Shown: one piece after another, positions 51,001-58,854 of the stretch | Layout: every line of letters starts with the position of its first letter | How positions within the stretch are numbered: the stretch's first letter is position 1 | NCBI RefSeq assembly: GCF_035917235.1 | Contig: NZ_CP108423.1 | Location: forward strand, 2,669,001 to 2,733,000 | From: Streptomyces sp. NBC_01294 | GTDB taxonomy: Bacteria; Actinomycetota; Actinomycetes; Streptomycetales; Streptomycetaceae | DNA: 64,000 nt | Reading direction: 5' to 3' | The notes under the pieces: generated by a model | Told to the model about the DNA's origin: nothing | Databases searched by the model: none | Seen by the model: only the letters and a program-made list of their open reading frames with translations | Program-made: the position numbers and the translations under genes

Positions 51001-54000
51001 AGGTAGTCGAACGTCTTGTTCGGCGAGTCGGGATAGGCCGTCGCGGACCGGGTCGGCAGCCACACCTTCGTGATGCGGCCCAGCGCGTCGTACGCCGTGG
51101 TCGTGATCTTGCCGTTGGCGTCGGTGACCTTCACGGGCAGGCCGCGCAGCGGGTCCATGACCGTGGTGGCGGTGTGGTTGAGCGGGTTGGTCACGACCAC
51201 GCTGGTCGGCGGCTCGCCCGTGGCCGGCGTGTACGCGGTCCTGGTGACCTTGCCGTAGGCGTCCGCCACGGTCAGACCGCGGCCGTGGATGTCGAAGTCC
51301 GCCGCCGGGGTGCTGCTGGTGACGTCGTAGCCGGTGCCCGCACCGTTGATCCGCTCCGACCTGGTGACGTCGCCCTTCGTCGGTGCCGCACCGAGCGCGC
51401 CTCCGTCGTAGTACGTGCGGACGTCGTCGATGACGTCACCGGGACGGGAGACGTCGGATCCGCACGTGACGGCGACCTTCTCCACGCGGCCGGCCTTGTC
51501 GGCGATGGCTCCGGCGCCGGTCCGGGCGTACGTGGTGGTGGTGCAGGTCTCGTCACCGGTCTTCGCGGTGTCACCGGTCGAGGATTCGCTCTCGACCATG
51601 CCGTAACCGTCGAAGGTACGGCTGACCTCACTGGTCCGGGTGCCGCCCGTGACGGTGGTCCGGGTCGACTCCTTCTCCACTCCGGTCTTGTAGGAGACCA
51701 GGTCCGGCAGGCCGCTACGGGTTCTCTTGGCGACCAGGGAGGAGCGCCACGGCGTGTACGAGGTCGCGGTGACGGGCTTGGTGGTGTCGTCGCCGTTGTA
51801 GGTGATCTTCTCGCGGGTCATCCCGGCGAATTCGTCCCGGTCCGTGGCGGACGCGCCCGCGGAGTCCTTGACCGCCTTGCCGTCCAGGCCCCGGAAGTAC
51901 CGGCTTTCCGTCAGTGTCCGGGCTTCGGAGGCGGCGCCGGTGCGGGTCTGGACCCGTTCATAGCCCCGCGCGACCGAATACGTGCGGTCCTCGGCCTTGG
52001 TGAACTCGTCGGTGCTCTTGGCCCAGGCGGCGCCGTCGAGGTAGGAGTACGAGGTGACCTTGTCCGGGGACTCGGCCAGGTTGTCCCCCTCGACGACCTG
52101 TGTGACGACGTACGAGTGGAACCAGTCCGGTTTCGCGTCGTTGCCCTCGAAGGCCCACTTCACCTGGTAGCAGCGGGTGGTGTTCGAGGCGTCGGCCGGC
52201 GGGAGGGCGCCCGGGGTGCAGTCGGGCTGTGAGTAGGCCACGCCGATCGTGGCGCCGGTCTCGGTGGTGATCTGGTGGAGCCGGAGCCTGATGAAGGGCG
52301 CGAGGCCGTCGCCCGTCTTGTCGACCCGGTTGGGCCGCTGCTCGCCGGCGAAGGTGACGGCGGGCAGGGTTGCGGTGCCGCCGGTCTTGCCCGTGCGCTG
52401 GATGGACTTGAGCCACATCGGTGTGGAGATGCCGTCACCGGAGGCGGGGAAGTCCTGGTTCAGGGACCAGGTGTCGACGTCCTGGTAGGTGCCCCCCGTC
52501 AGCAGCTTGGTGGTGATCGACGTCAGCCGCTTGCGTGACCAGAAGGTCGCCGAGAACTGGTTCTTGCACTCGGTGGCACCGTCTTTGCAGTACTGGTCGA
52601 ACGGGACGTCCGGCCAGTTCTTGGCGTTGGCCTCGTCGAAGGTGCCGCAGTTGGTCAGGCAGCGCTCGGAGACGCCGAAGGCGACCTGGCCCATGGCCTT
52701 GCCGGTGTAGACGGCGTCCTTGCGCAGGCCGTAGTCGATGTGGTCGAGCCAGCCTCCGCGGGTGTACGGCGTGACCGTGGCCTTGCCGGTGGTCTCGGAG
52801 ACGTTGCGCCCGTAGTTGTTCGACTCGGTCTTCCAGTAGTACGCCATGGCGGCGTCGTGCGGATCGACGACGTAGTCGAGCTGCCACCGCCAGGCCTGCT
52901 GGCACCAGCCGCTCGCGAACGAGGCGTTGTGGCACGGCTCACCCGACTGGTTGCCGAACACCGGCATCGTCCACGTCGAGTTGGTGACCGGATCGTCCGG
53001 CGCCGAGCCGTTGTCCTTCCAGCCGGGAAGCCGGTTCAGGCCGAAGAAGTACTGGGTGCCGTCGGCCGTGGTGATCTTCCAGTGCTCACCCGCGCCGTCG
53101 ACACCTGCGGTGCCCTGGTCACCGTTGGACGCGCCGGTGAGCTTCTCGACCTTCGTGCCGGTGTCCCGGGCTTCGTGCCATCCCTTGCCCGCCTCGTAGA
53201 CGAGCTCGGTGGACCTGCCTCCGAGAGACAGCGTGGCGTTGTCGTTGTACCAGCACATGTCACCGACACGCGTCGTGTTGGTGCTGCCGGTCTTGTCGTC
53301 GTTGCAGGACTTGTAGCGCCGCTCGATGAAGCCCGGTTCGTACGACCAGCCGTCGCCGATCCAGGACGGCTGGTTGTTGGAGGCCGCCGTCCGTCCGTCC
53401 ACGGACTGTGAGTTGTAGTCCAGCGAGACCTTGGGCTGCATCCCGCCGGGCAGTGCCGGTACGTCGATGGGCTGGGACCAGGCGAAACTGCCCATCGATT
53501 CGCCGGTGGACCAGGAACCCGAGGACTGCAGCGATGTCGCCTTGTAGTCGCCGCTGCCGCCCGATTCCTCCGCCACCGCCGCCATGACGGTCGAAGGGCC
53601 GATGCCGACCGGGGCCGACAGCGTGCCGGCCCGCGTGTCGTTCGTCGTCCGCAGCGGCGTACGGACCTGGCACCTGGACTCCTCGGGAGTCGTCAGAGCG
53701 CAGGCCGGCAGTTCCACCAGCCGCAGCCGCCCGGCCCAGTCGCCGCCGTACGCGCCGCGGAAGCCGGAGTAGTCGACCTCGACCTGGGTGAGACCGGTCT
53801 TCGCAGCGCGGTCCGTGCGGCCCACGGACAACAGGAGCCCGTCGACGCCCGCCTTGCGAGCCGTGGCACGGTCAGCGACCGCGACCCGCAGGGTGACCGG
53901 CGTGCCGGCACCGGCCTCGGCGCCTCTGGCCGGCCCTCTGAGGACACCTCCGGCCCATGCGCCCGGTGGCAGCGGCGCCACCGAGACCGGCAGGCCGCCC

Positions 54001-54272
54001 GCCTTTCTCAGACCGCTCAGTTCGACCTCGGCGGTCCCGGCCTTCGGCCATGTGACCTTCGGCCCTCCCTTCCAGGAGTTCGCCGCAGCCGCGTCGGCCT
54101 TCCGGGGGCCACCGATTTTCGCCTTGGTCACGGGAACGGTCTTGGGCTGCTGCAGCTTGGGCAGCGGAATTTTTCCATCCGAATTTGCGGCTACTGCCAC
54201 GGTCGGCAATAAACCCAACGTGACTGCGGCGGCAATGGCCCCCGCGAGTGCACGTGTGTGGAGAATCGACAC
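48024..54272 (-). CDS. Secreted RHS/YD-repeat protein with putative pore-forming C-terminus
   Basis: From GTG 54272 the product is 2082 residues. It has a signal peptide (VSILHTRALAGAIAAAVTLG...), a beta-rich N-terminal region, then many RHS/YD units (e.g. YTYDVRGRQTRVDDP, YDELGRKTALKK). The RHS-associated core is GRFISVDPLFV, then NAYGYGNNNPVSLSDPAG. A (Gly3Ser)n linker follows, and a ~195-residue variable C-terminal domain. That domain has alternating Ser/Thr-rich strands around LKGKIPLVAEGKLDVSVGL and WAWTDITTKMRSDTQTMQS, the pattern of aerolysin/ETX-MTX2 pore formers. Codon 21 is TTA (54210-54212). RHS proteins encapsulate and deliver C-terminal toxins. The pore-former call is by pattern only. 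Confidence 0.9.
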   Translation of the reverse strand: MSILHTRALAGAIAAAVTLGLLPTVAVAANSDGKIPLPKLQQPKTVPVTKAKIGGPRKADAAAANSWKGGPKVTWPKAGTAEVELSGLRKAGGLPVSVAPLPPGAWAGGVLRGPARGAEAGAGTPVTLRVAVADRATARKAGVDGLLLSVGRTDRAAKTGLTQVEVDYSGFRGAYGGDWAGRLRLVELPACALTTPEESRCQVRTPLRTTNDTRAGTLSAPVGIGPSTVMAAVAEESGGSGDYKATSLQSSGSWSTGESMGSFAWSQPIDVPALPGGMQPKVSLDYNSQSVDGRTAASNNQPSWIGDGWSYEPGFIERRYKSCNDDKTGSTNTTRVGDMCWYNDNATLSLGGRSTELVYEAGKGWHEARDTGTKVEKLTGASNGDQGTAGVDGAGEHWKITTADGTQYFFGLNRLPGWKDNGSAPDDPVTNSTWTMPVFGNQSGEPCHNASFASGWCQQAWRWQLDYVVDPHDAAMAYYWKTESNNYGRNVSETTGKATVTPYTRGGWLDHIDYGLRKDAVYTGKAMGQVAFGVSERCLTNCGTFDEANAKNWPDVPFDQYCKDGATECKNQFSATFWSRKRLTSITTKLLTGGTYQDVDTWSLNQDFPASGDGISTPMWLKSIQRTGKTGGTATLPAVTFAGEQRPNRVDKTGDGLAPFIRLRLHQITTETGATIGVAYSQPDCTPGALPPADASNTTRCYQVKWAFEGNDAKPDWFHSYVVTQVVEGDNLAESPDKVTSYSYLDGAAWAKSTDEFTKAEDRTYSVARGYERVQTRTGAASEARTLTESRYFRGLDGKAVKDSAGASATDRDEFAGMTREKITYNGDDTTKPVTATSYTPWRSSLVAKRTRSGLPDLVSYKTGVEKESTRTTVTGGTRTSEVSRTFDGYGMVESESSTGDTAKTGDETCTTTTYARTGAGAIADKAGRVEKVAVTCGSDVSRPGDVIDDVRTYYDGGALGAAPTKGDVTRSERINGAGTGYDVTSSTPAADFDIHGRGLTVADAYGKVTRTAYTPATGEPPTSVVVTNPLNHTATTVMDPLRGLPVKVTDANGKITTTAYDALGRITKVWLPTRSATAYPDSPNKTFDYLVRNDGPVVVTTRTLGHDATYLADHAFYDGLLRPRQTQRTSPDRAGRLVTETFYDTRGQAWRSSGTFFATGAAEPVLVTGQELNYPASTDTEYDGAGRATAVVAKRLGDETKRTTTVYTGDTTTVIPPQGGTATTTVVDALGRTVELRRYSDAARTAWQSTFYGFDKTGRAGSVTNPSGAEWKYTYDVRGRQTRVDDPDKGATTTVYDSGDRATDVTSVGLGTTLHTDYDELGRKTALKKGTTTLASWAYDTVAKGHLSKSTRWVGDKAYESAVTSYNSLYKPLVTQLTVPDSEGALAGVYKWTTAYNAHTGQVMWTQQPAIGGLPAERVTNSYTPGTGLLSTVSAGGDSLVADMTYDHYGRNTRMELGEFGRQVWRTAEYDEHTGGLTRSYTDREVAPQRIEDTKYGYDPSGNITSIGTAYGQDAGRTTDTQCFGLDLLGRVSEAWTNTGEKCASGPSATAVGGQDAYWTSYTYDVTGNRKTETQHKTASGPAADTLRTYAAPTARKHDLPKVTQTGTNPHEEVFTYDAAGNTRTRKIGAAAQQTLNWSDDGHLASVAQGTTELASYVYDTEGQRLVARDGDGSTLYLPGGTELHLGKTGTVTGTRYYSAGAQLIALRTGAKLAFTLADHHGTGTTQITADAALSVTRRKTTIFGGDRGAQPSGWAGDKGFVGGTNDKATGLVHIGAREYDAALGRFISVDPLFVTDDPRQHNAYGYGNNNPVSLSDPAGTELGSPPNSCLYDIKYCSTKEIIGDDGGGAGGGSGGGSGGGSGGGSGGGSGGGSGGGANRGGRSWTGGLFCDGCTPITTRLPKGVVVPDGGDEVIWTDTQIIGWDDFTDMDTSAYYEAVGMKHAFSYTYSVNAQVTTTEQYAKTFGASIDVGGGLKGKIPLVAEGKLDVSVGLNGSWAWTDITTKMRSDTQTMQSTWEAAPGTRTGLSPSGVMVVYRSTYGHRDGRITDKVWSTFDVTVWKPVVYSQIPRNRVDFGAKPAS
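48641..48729. repeat. 12 bp repeats encoding a Gly3-Ser linker
   Basis: Repeats of the ACCGCCCGAGCC type encode about six GGGS units between the RHS core and the C-terminal domain. Flexible linkers of this length are unusual at the RHS toxin junction, which normally continues directly after the core motif. Confidence 0.9.
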
Positions 54273-54415
54273 ACCCACCCCTTTGGTACGTTCGTGAAGA
54301 CGCCGCAGGCTAGCAACGAACACGACCTGAAGGATGAGGAGTTGAGCTAGATCTGAGCAGGGGGCGACGGGCCGCACGGCAAGTACGGAAATGCCGGAAA
54401 TCCCTGCACCGGACG
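54273..54415 (-). repeat. Shared 5' region, copy B (paired with 47134-47275)
   Basis: This is the promoter/leader region of the RHS gene. It shares ordered blocks with the upstream region of the lectin-type gene, including GACGCCGCAGGCTA, GAGTTGAGC and ATCTGAGCAG. Similarity continues through the first ~50 bases of coding sequence. The base composition is visibly less GC-rich than the neighbours. I see no gene in 54273-54522. Confidence 0.8.
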
Positions 54416-54522
54416 TAGTAATTCCGTCTCTCGATTTCACGGAATCCACCCCGCGGGAATCACCGGTCGACTCCCGCCGCCGGGGCACGGAATGGACGCA
54501 CGGGCGCGACGGACGTCCGTGT

Positions 54523-54569
54523 GAACAGAACGGCCCGGCCGCCACGAGGGCGGTCGGGCCGTTCTGTTC
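54523..54569 (-). terminator. sodN terminator
   Basis: The perfect 14 bp outer stem GAACAGAACGGCCC/GGGCCGTTCTGTTC continues inward with a GC-rich inner stem. It ends transcription ~95 bases after the sodN stop codon. Confidence 0.9.
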
Positions 54570-54618
54570 CTCGCGACCGCCCGTGAGGGAGGAGCGAGGA
54601 GGGGTACGAGGCGCCGGA
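54523..54618 (-). ncRNA. Candidate s-SodF small RNA from the sodN 3' UTR
   Basis: In S. coelicolor, the ~90 nt 3' UTR of sodN is processed to s-SodF, which pairs with the sodF ribosome binding region and lowers FeSOD when nickel is present. Here the sodN 3' UTR up to the strong terminator is 96 nt. It contains a pyrimidine-rich block (CCTCCTCGCTCCTCCCTC on the minus strand) able to pair with a Shine-Dalgarno sequence. The target gene is outside the window, so this rests on position, length and the anti-SD block. Confidence 0.6.
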
Positions 54619-55014
54619 TCAGGCGGCCTTGGTCTCCCAGAAGATGCGGTCGATCTCGGCGATGAGTTCGAGGGCCTTCGCGCCGGTCGCCGGGTCGTTG
54701 GACGCCTTGGCGGCCGAGAGGGCCTTCAGGGTGTCGTTGACCAGGGTGTGCAGCTGGGGGTACTTCTCAAAGTGCGGCGGCTTGAAGTAGTCGCTCCACA
54801 GCACCGAGACGTGGTGCTTGGCGAGCTCGGCGCGCTGCTCCTTGATGGTGATGGCGCGCGCACGGAAGTCGGCGTCGTCGTTGGCCTGGTACTTCTCCTG
54901 CACGGCCTTGACGGACTCGGCCTCGATGCGGGCCTGGGCAGGGTCGTACACGCCGCACGGAAGATCGCAGTGGGCGGAGACCTTCGCCTTGGGGGCGAAG
55001 AGGCGGGAAAGCAT
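54619..55014 (-). CDS. sodN: Nickel-containing superoxide dismutase SodN
   Basis: The 131-residue precursor has a 14-residue leader (MLSRLFAPKAKVSA). It is removed to expose the nickel-hook sequence HCDLPCGVYDP, in which His1, Cys2 and Cys6 of the mature enzyme bind Ni. The rest is the four-helix bundle that forms a homohexamer. It converts superoxide to peroxide and oxygen in the cytoplasm. GAGGAGG precedes the ATG. Maturation needs the divergent sodX protease. A 12 bp palindrome (GGAC-AAAA-GTCC) lies in the shared promoter region at 55100-55111. Length and residues are fully canonical. Confidence 0.98.
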   Translation of the reverse strand: MLSRLFAPKAKVSAHCDLPCGVYDPAQARIEAESVKAVQEKYQANDDADFRARAITIKEQRAELAKHHVSVLWSDYFKPPHFEKYPQLHTLVNDTLKALSAAKASNDPATGAKALELIAEIDRIFWETKAA

Positions 55015-55185
55015 GGAGTTTGTCCTCCTCGTGATCGTCTTCTCAAGGGGGAGATTACTCGCTGAGGAACCGGATTTCGCGGGCGCCCCCATGGGCTTAG
55101 GACAAAAGTCCAGGGCCGCGGCCGGACCGGTGAGCGAATGTACGGGGCCGTGGGGCAGCATGCGGGTGTGACGAGGAGGACACGG

Positions 55186-55608
55186 ATGGTGGAGAACGGG
55201 CGCCCGCGCAAGCGCTTCGAGGTGGTGGAGGTGACGGGGGCGTCGATGGTGCCCACGCTGCTGAACGGCGACCGGCTGCTGGTGCGGTACGGGGCCGCCG
55301 TCCGTCCGGGTGACGTGGTGGTGCTGCGCCATCCGTTCCAGCAGGACCTGCTCGTGGTCAAGCGGGCGGTGGAGCGGCGGCCGGGCGGCAGCTGGTGGGT
55401 GCTCGGCGACAACCCGTACAACGAGACCGGCGACAGCACCGTCTACGGGCCGGTGCCCGCCGAGCTGGTGCTGGCGACGGCGGTGCTGCGCTTTCGGCCG
55501 CGCGAGGAGGATCAGCGCTCGCTGAGGGCCCGGCTCTCCTGGGCGGTCTCGGCGCTGCGCCCGCTGTTGGCGGACAGCTCGGCCTCCAGCCGCTTGCGGG
55601 CGCGGTAG
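55186..55608 (+). CDS. sodX: NiSOD maturation protease SodX
   Basis: The start at ATG 55186 follows GAGGAGG. The 140-residue S24/S26-type peptidase has Ser20 in VTGASMVPTL and Lys59 in LLVVKRAVE as catalytic dyad, plus the signal-peptidase box GDNPYNETGDS. It lacks a membrane anchor, in line with cytoplasmic processing of the SodN leader. It is divergent from sodN, the usual arrangement being adjacent genes. The C-terminal ~30 codons overlap the 3' end of the convergent CGNR gene by 97 bp; that tail is Arg/Ser/Ala-rich and probably dispensable. Confidence 0.93.
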   Translation: MVENGRPRKRFEVVEVTGASMVPTLLNGDRLLVRYGAAVRPGDVVVLRHPFQQDLLVVKRAVERRPGGSWWVLGDNPYNETGDSTVYGPVPAELVLATAVLRFRPREEDQRSLRARLSWAVSALRPLLADSSASSRLRAR

Positions 55609-56141
55609 GCGGCCACGTTCGCCCGGGTGGCGCAGCGGTCGGAGCAGTAGCGCCGCGAGCGGTTGGTGGAGGTGTCGAGGTAGGCGTTGCGGCAGGGCGC
55701 GGCCTGGCACAGGCCCAGGCGTTCGGGCCCGTGCTCGGTGACGTGGAAGGCCAGGCCCATGGCCGCCATGGCGGCGTAGCCCGCAGAGGCGTTCGAGGGG
55801 TGCTCTGCGAGGTGGAGGTGCCAGTCCGGGCGGCCGTCGTCGCCGATGAGCTCGTGGCCGGAGACCTGCGGGCTGACGGGGAATTCCATGAGCAGCGAGT
55901 TCAGCAGGTCGACCGCGAGGACGTGGTCGCCGGCGTCGGCGGCGTCGAAGACGGAGCGCAGCCGGCCCCGGACGTTGCGGAAGCGGGTGACGTCGGTGTC
56001 CGTGACGCGGCGCGCCATCTGCGCGCTCTCGCCGAACAGGGCGCGGACGGCGTCCACCGAGGTGAGCGCGTCCTTGTTGCGGGCCGGCTCCTCGGTGTTG
56101 ACCAGGCGCACGGCGAAGTCCGAGTAATGGGCCAGTTCCAC
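55512..56141 (-). CDS. CGNR zinc-finger family regulator
   Basis: The 209-residue protein starts at GTG 56141, preceded by AAGGA. The N-terminal ~150 residues are the RNA-polymerase-stress-response-like ABATE-type domain (FAVRLVNTEEP, ARRVTDTDVTRF). The C-terminus has the zinc-binding finger CQAAPCRNAYLDTSTNRSRR, then YCSDRCATRANVAAYRARK, the CGNR family layout with four cysteines. A DNA-binding role is likely. A Ser/Glu/Arg-rich tail of ~25 residues is encoded within the antisense overlap with sodX. Its targets are unknown; the methyltransferase gene diverges from it. Confidence 0.88.
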   Translation of the reverse strand: MELAHYSDFAVRLVNTEEPARNKDALTSVDAVRALFGESAQMARRVTDTDVTRFRNVRGRLRSVFDAADAGDHVLAVDLLNSLLMEFPVSPQVSGHELIGDDGRPDWHLHLAEHPSNASAGYAAMAAMGLAFHVTEHGPERLGLCQAAPCRNAYLDTSTNRSRRYCSDRCATRANVAAYRARKRLEAELSANSGRSAETAQESRALSER

Positions 56142-56205
56142 TTGTTGTCCTTACGGCTGCGGATTAGTGTCCAGGTAACGACTGGGACGTATTCGAGGGT
56201 ATTAC

Positions 56206-57000
56206 ATGGAGGGCTTCGGGATGGCGGATCCGAAGGAAACGGCCGCAGGTGCCGGGACCGGTCACTGGCAGGCCTGGCAGGACAGCTGGGACCGGCAGCA
56301 GGAGTGGTACATGCCCGACCGCGAGGAGCGGTTCCGGGTGATGCTGGACATGGTCGAGGCGCTGGTGGGACCCACCCCCCGGGTACTGGATCTCGCGTGC
56401 GGTACGGGAAGTATCACGGACCGCGCGCTCAAGCGGTTCCCGGGAGCCACCAGCACGGGCGTCGATCTCGACCCGGCGCTGCTCACCATCGCCGAGGGCC
56501 ACTTCGCGGGCGACGGGCGGGTCACCTTCGTCACCGCCGACCTCAAGGACCCCGACTGGCGTTCGACCCTCCCCCACGCCACCTACGACGCGGTCCTGAC
56601 GGCCACCGCCCTGCACTGGCTGCCGAGCAGGGAACTGGCCGTGCTGTACGGGCAGCTCGCGCCGCTGGTGGCCCCGGGCGGGGTGTTCATGAACGCCGAC
56701 CACATGCCCGACCCGGCCACCCCGCGCATCGACGCCGCCGAGCACGCCCACCGGCACGCCGGCATGGACCGGGCCAAGGCGGCCGGGGCGGTGGACTGGC
56801 GCGAGTGGTGGGCGCTGGCGGCCGCGGACCCGACGCTGGCCGAGCCGGTGAAGCGGCGCTTCGAGATCTACGGGGAGCACGCGGACGGCGACACCCCCTC
56901 CGAGGCCTGGCACGCCGCCGCCCTCCGCGAAGCGGGCTTCGCAGAGGCCCGCACCGTCTGGCGCTCCCCCTCGGACGCGCTGGTCCTAGGTCTGAAGTAG
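56206..57000 (+). CDS. Class I SAM-dependent methyltransferase
   Basis: The 264-residue enzyme has the SAM-binding motif I VLDLACGTGSI, an acidic residue ending strand 2 (TGVDLDP), motif II near FVTADLKDPDW and the motif IV-like AVLTATALHWL. It resembles trans-aconitate/ubiquinone-type small-molecule methyltransferases. The substrate cannot be deduced. The first ATG at 56206 follows GAGGG. A second ATG at 56221, five codons in, follows GGAGGG and is equally plausible. It is convergent with the ABC transporter genes across a strong terminator. Confidence 0.88.
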   Translation: MEGFGMADPKETAAGAGTGHWQAWQDSWDRQQEWYMPDREERFRVMLDMVEALVGPTPRVLDLACGTGSITDRALKRFPGATSTGVDLDPALLTIAEGHFAGDGRVTFVTADLKDPDWRSTLPHATYDAVLTATALHWLPSRELAVLYGQLAPLVAPGGVFMNADHMPDPATPRIDAAEHAHRHAGMDRAKAAGAVDWREWWALAAADPTLAEPVKRRFEIYGEHADGDTPSEAWHAAALREAGFAEARTVWRSPSDALVLGLK

Positions 57001-57055
57001 GGACTTAGAAGCAGTCGCCCGCCGGGGACGGGGAGGGACCTGCACGCGCATGCGA

Positions 57056-57088
57056 GAGGGGCGGCACGGGAATCCCGTACCGCCCCTC
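57056..57088. terminator. Bidirectional terminator
   Basis: The stem GAGGGGCGG/CCGCCCCTC has an inner ACGGG/CCCGT stem. It lies between the convergent methyltransferase and ABC ATPase genes. Confidence 0.9.
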
Positions 57089-57110
57089 ACCCGTCCGCCG
57101 GTGCGTACGA

Positions 57111-57878
57111 CTACAGCACCTTGGAGAGGAACGCCTTCGTGCGGTCGTGCTGCGGGTTGCCCAGCACGTCGCGCGGGTTGCCCGACTCGACGACCACACC
57201 GCCGTCCATGAAGACGAGGTTGTCGCCGACCTCGCGGGCGAAGCCCATCTCGTGCGTGACCACGATCATGGTCATGCCCGACTCGGCGAGGTCCCGCATG
57301 ACGTCGAGGACGTCGCCCACCAGCTCCGGGTCGAGCGCCGAGGTGGGCTCGTCGAAGAGCATCAGCTTCGGCTCCATGGCGAGCGCGCGGGCGATCGCCA
57401 CGCGCTGCTGCTGGCCGCCGGAGAGCTGGGTGGGGTAGTTCCCGCCCTTGTCGCCGAGGCCCACGCGGTCCAGGAGGCGTACGGCGCGCTCGCGCGCCAC
57501 CGCCTTGGACTCGCCCTTGACCATGACGGGGGCTTCCATGACGTTCTCGATGGCCGTCATGTGCGGGAAGAGGTTGAAGCGCTGGAAGACCATGCCGATG
57601 TCCCGGCGCTGGGCCGCGACCTCGCTGTCCTTCAGCTCGTAGAGCTTGTCGCCCTTCTGCTTGTACCCCACCAGCTGGCCGTCGACCGAGAGCCGGCCGG
57701 CGTTGATGCGCTCCAGGTGGTTGATGCAGCGCAGGAAGGTCGACTTGCCGGAGCCGGACGGACCGACCAGGCAGAAGACCTCGCGCGGGGCGACCTCGAG
57801 GTCGATGCCCCGCAGGATGTGGGCGGCGCCGTAGGACTTGTGGACGCCTTCGGCCTTGACCATCGGCTGGGCGGTCAC
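57111..57878 (-). CDS. Polar amino-acid (glutamate-type) ABC transporter ATPase
   Basis: The 255-residue ATPase has Walker [10 protein letters not shown], the signature [16 protein letters not shown], Walker [13 protein letters not shown] and the H-loop [10 protein letters not shown], all as in the GlnQ/GluA subfamily. It starts at GTG 57878, which overlaps the permease stop and follows GGAGGTGA. It powers uptake of an amino acid, probably glutamate or glutamine, with the permease and binding protein encoded just upstream in one operon. Only one permease gene is present, so the permease would act as a homodimer. Confidence 0.94.
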   Translation of the reverse strand: MTAQPMVKAEGVHKSYGAAHILRGIDLEVAPREVFCLVGPSGSGKSTFLRCINHLERINAGRLSVDGQLVGYKQKGDKLYELKDSEVAAQRRDIGMVFQRFNLFPHMTAIENVMEAPVMVKGESKAVARERAVRLLDRVGLGDKGGNYPTQLSGGQQQRVAIARALAMEPKLMLFDEPTSALDPELVGDVLDVMRDLAESGMTMIVVTHEMGFAREVGDNLVFMDGGVVVESGNPRDVLGNPQHDRTKAFLSKVL

Positions 57879-58825
57879 TTCGTCACCTCCGTACGGCGGA
57901 ACATGTTCAGGTTTGCCTTCAGCCGCTGGAACGGCGTGGGAGGCAGGCTGCGCAGCGCGCCGCGGGCGTAGCGGCGCTCCAGGTAGTACTGGCCGACACT
58001 GAAGACGCTGGTCAGGGCCAGGTACCAGATGGAGGCGACGAAGTACATCTCGATCACCGCGCCGGCCGTGGAGCCGATGTTGGAGCTGGCGCGCAGCAGT
58101 TCGGTGTACTGCACCGCCGAGACCAGGGACGAGGTCTTCAGCATGTTGATGAACTCGTTGCCCGTCGGCGGGATGATCACGCGCATCGCCTGCGGGAGCA
58201 CCACGCGGCGCATGGTCTGCGTGCGGGTCATGCCGAGTGCGTGCGAGGCCTCGCTCTGGCCCTCGTCGACGGACTGGATGCCGGCCCGGACGATCTCCGC
58301 CATGTAGGCGCCCTCGTTCAGGCCGAGGCCCAGGAGGGCGACCATGAACGGCGTCATGACGTCGACGGTCTCGTTCTTGTAGATCGGACCCAGGTTGATG
58401 TACTGGAAGATCAGCGGGAGGCTGAACCAGACCAGCAGCTGGACGTACACCGGGGTGCCGCGGAAGAACCAGATGTAGAGCCAGGACACGAAGCTCGTGA
58501 CCGGGTTGTTCGAGAGCCGCATCACGGCGAAGAGGATGCCGAGCAGGAGGCCCAGCAGCATCGACAGCACGCTGATGACGACGGTGTTCCAGAGTCCGTC
58601 GAGGACGGACGGGTCGAACAGCTTGTCCCCGACCGTCGCCCAGATGACCTTGCCCTGGGAGAAGGCGTAGACGAGCCAGCCCAGGATCACGGCCACGAGC
58701 ACGGCGCTGATCCAGCGTCCGTAGTGGCGGACGGGGATGGCCTTGATGGCCTCGTAGGGGATGCCCGAGGCGCCGGGCCCGGCCGGCGGAGTTGCGGCCG
58801 GACCCTTGTCGATCTTGTCAGTCAC
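57875..58825 (-). CDS. Polar amino-acid ABC transporter permease
   Basis: The 316-residue membrane protein has a hydrophilic N-terminus facing the cytoplasm, a first helix at ~39-56, and the conserved inner-membrane module of HisM/GlnP permeases. The EAA loop is [20 protein letters not shown], followed by [15 protein letters not shown]. The N-terminal extension before the usual five-helix core is longer than in E. coli GlnP and is typical of actinobacteria. It begins at GTG 58825 and overlaps the ATPase start by GTGA. The specificity comes from the upstream binding protein. Confidence 0.93.
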   Translation of the reverse strand: MTDKIDKGPAATPPAGPGASGIPYEAIKAIPVRHYGRWISAVLVAVILGWLVYAFSQGKVIWATVGDKLFDPSVLDGLWNTVVISVLSMLLGLLLGILFAVMRLSNNPVTSFVSWLYIWFFRGTPVYVQLLVWFSLPLIFQYINLGPIYKNETVDVMTPFMVALLGLGLNEGAYMAEIVRAGIQSVDEGQSEASHALGMTRTQTMRRVVLPQAMRVIIPPTGNEFINMLKTSSLVSAVQYTELLRASSNIGSTAGAVIEMYFVASIWYLALTSVFSVGQYYLERRYARGALRSLPPTPFQRLKANLNMFRRTEVTK

Positions 58826-58854
58826 TATGACTGCCCTTCAGTGGTGCGCGCGGA

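Noticed and set aside
42914..54272. Possible prophage or conjugative element carrying the two giant secreted genes
   Set aside because: No integrase, attachment site, tRNA, replication or transfer gene is visible, so acquisition remains possible but unsupported.
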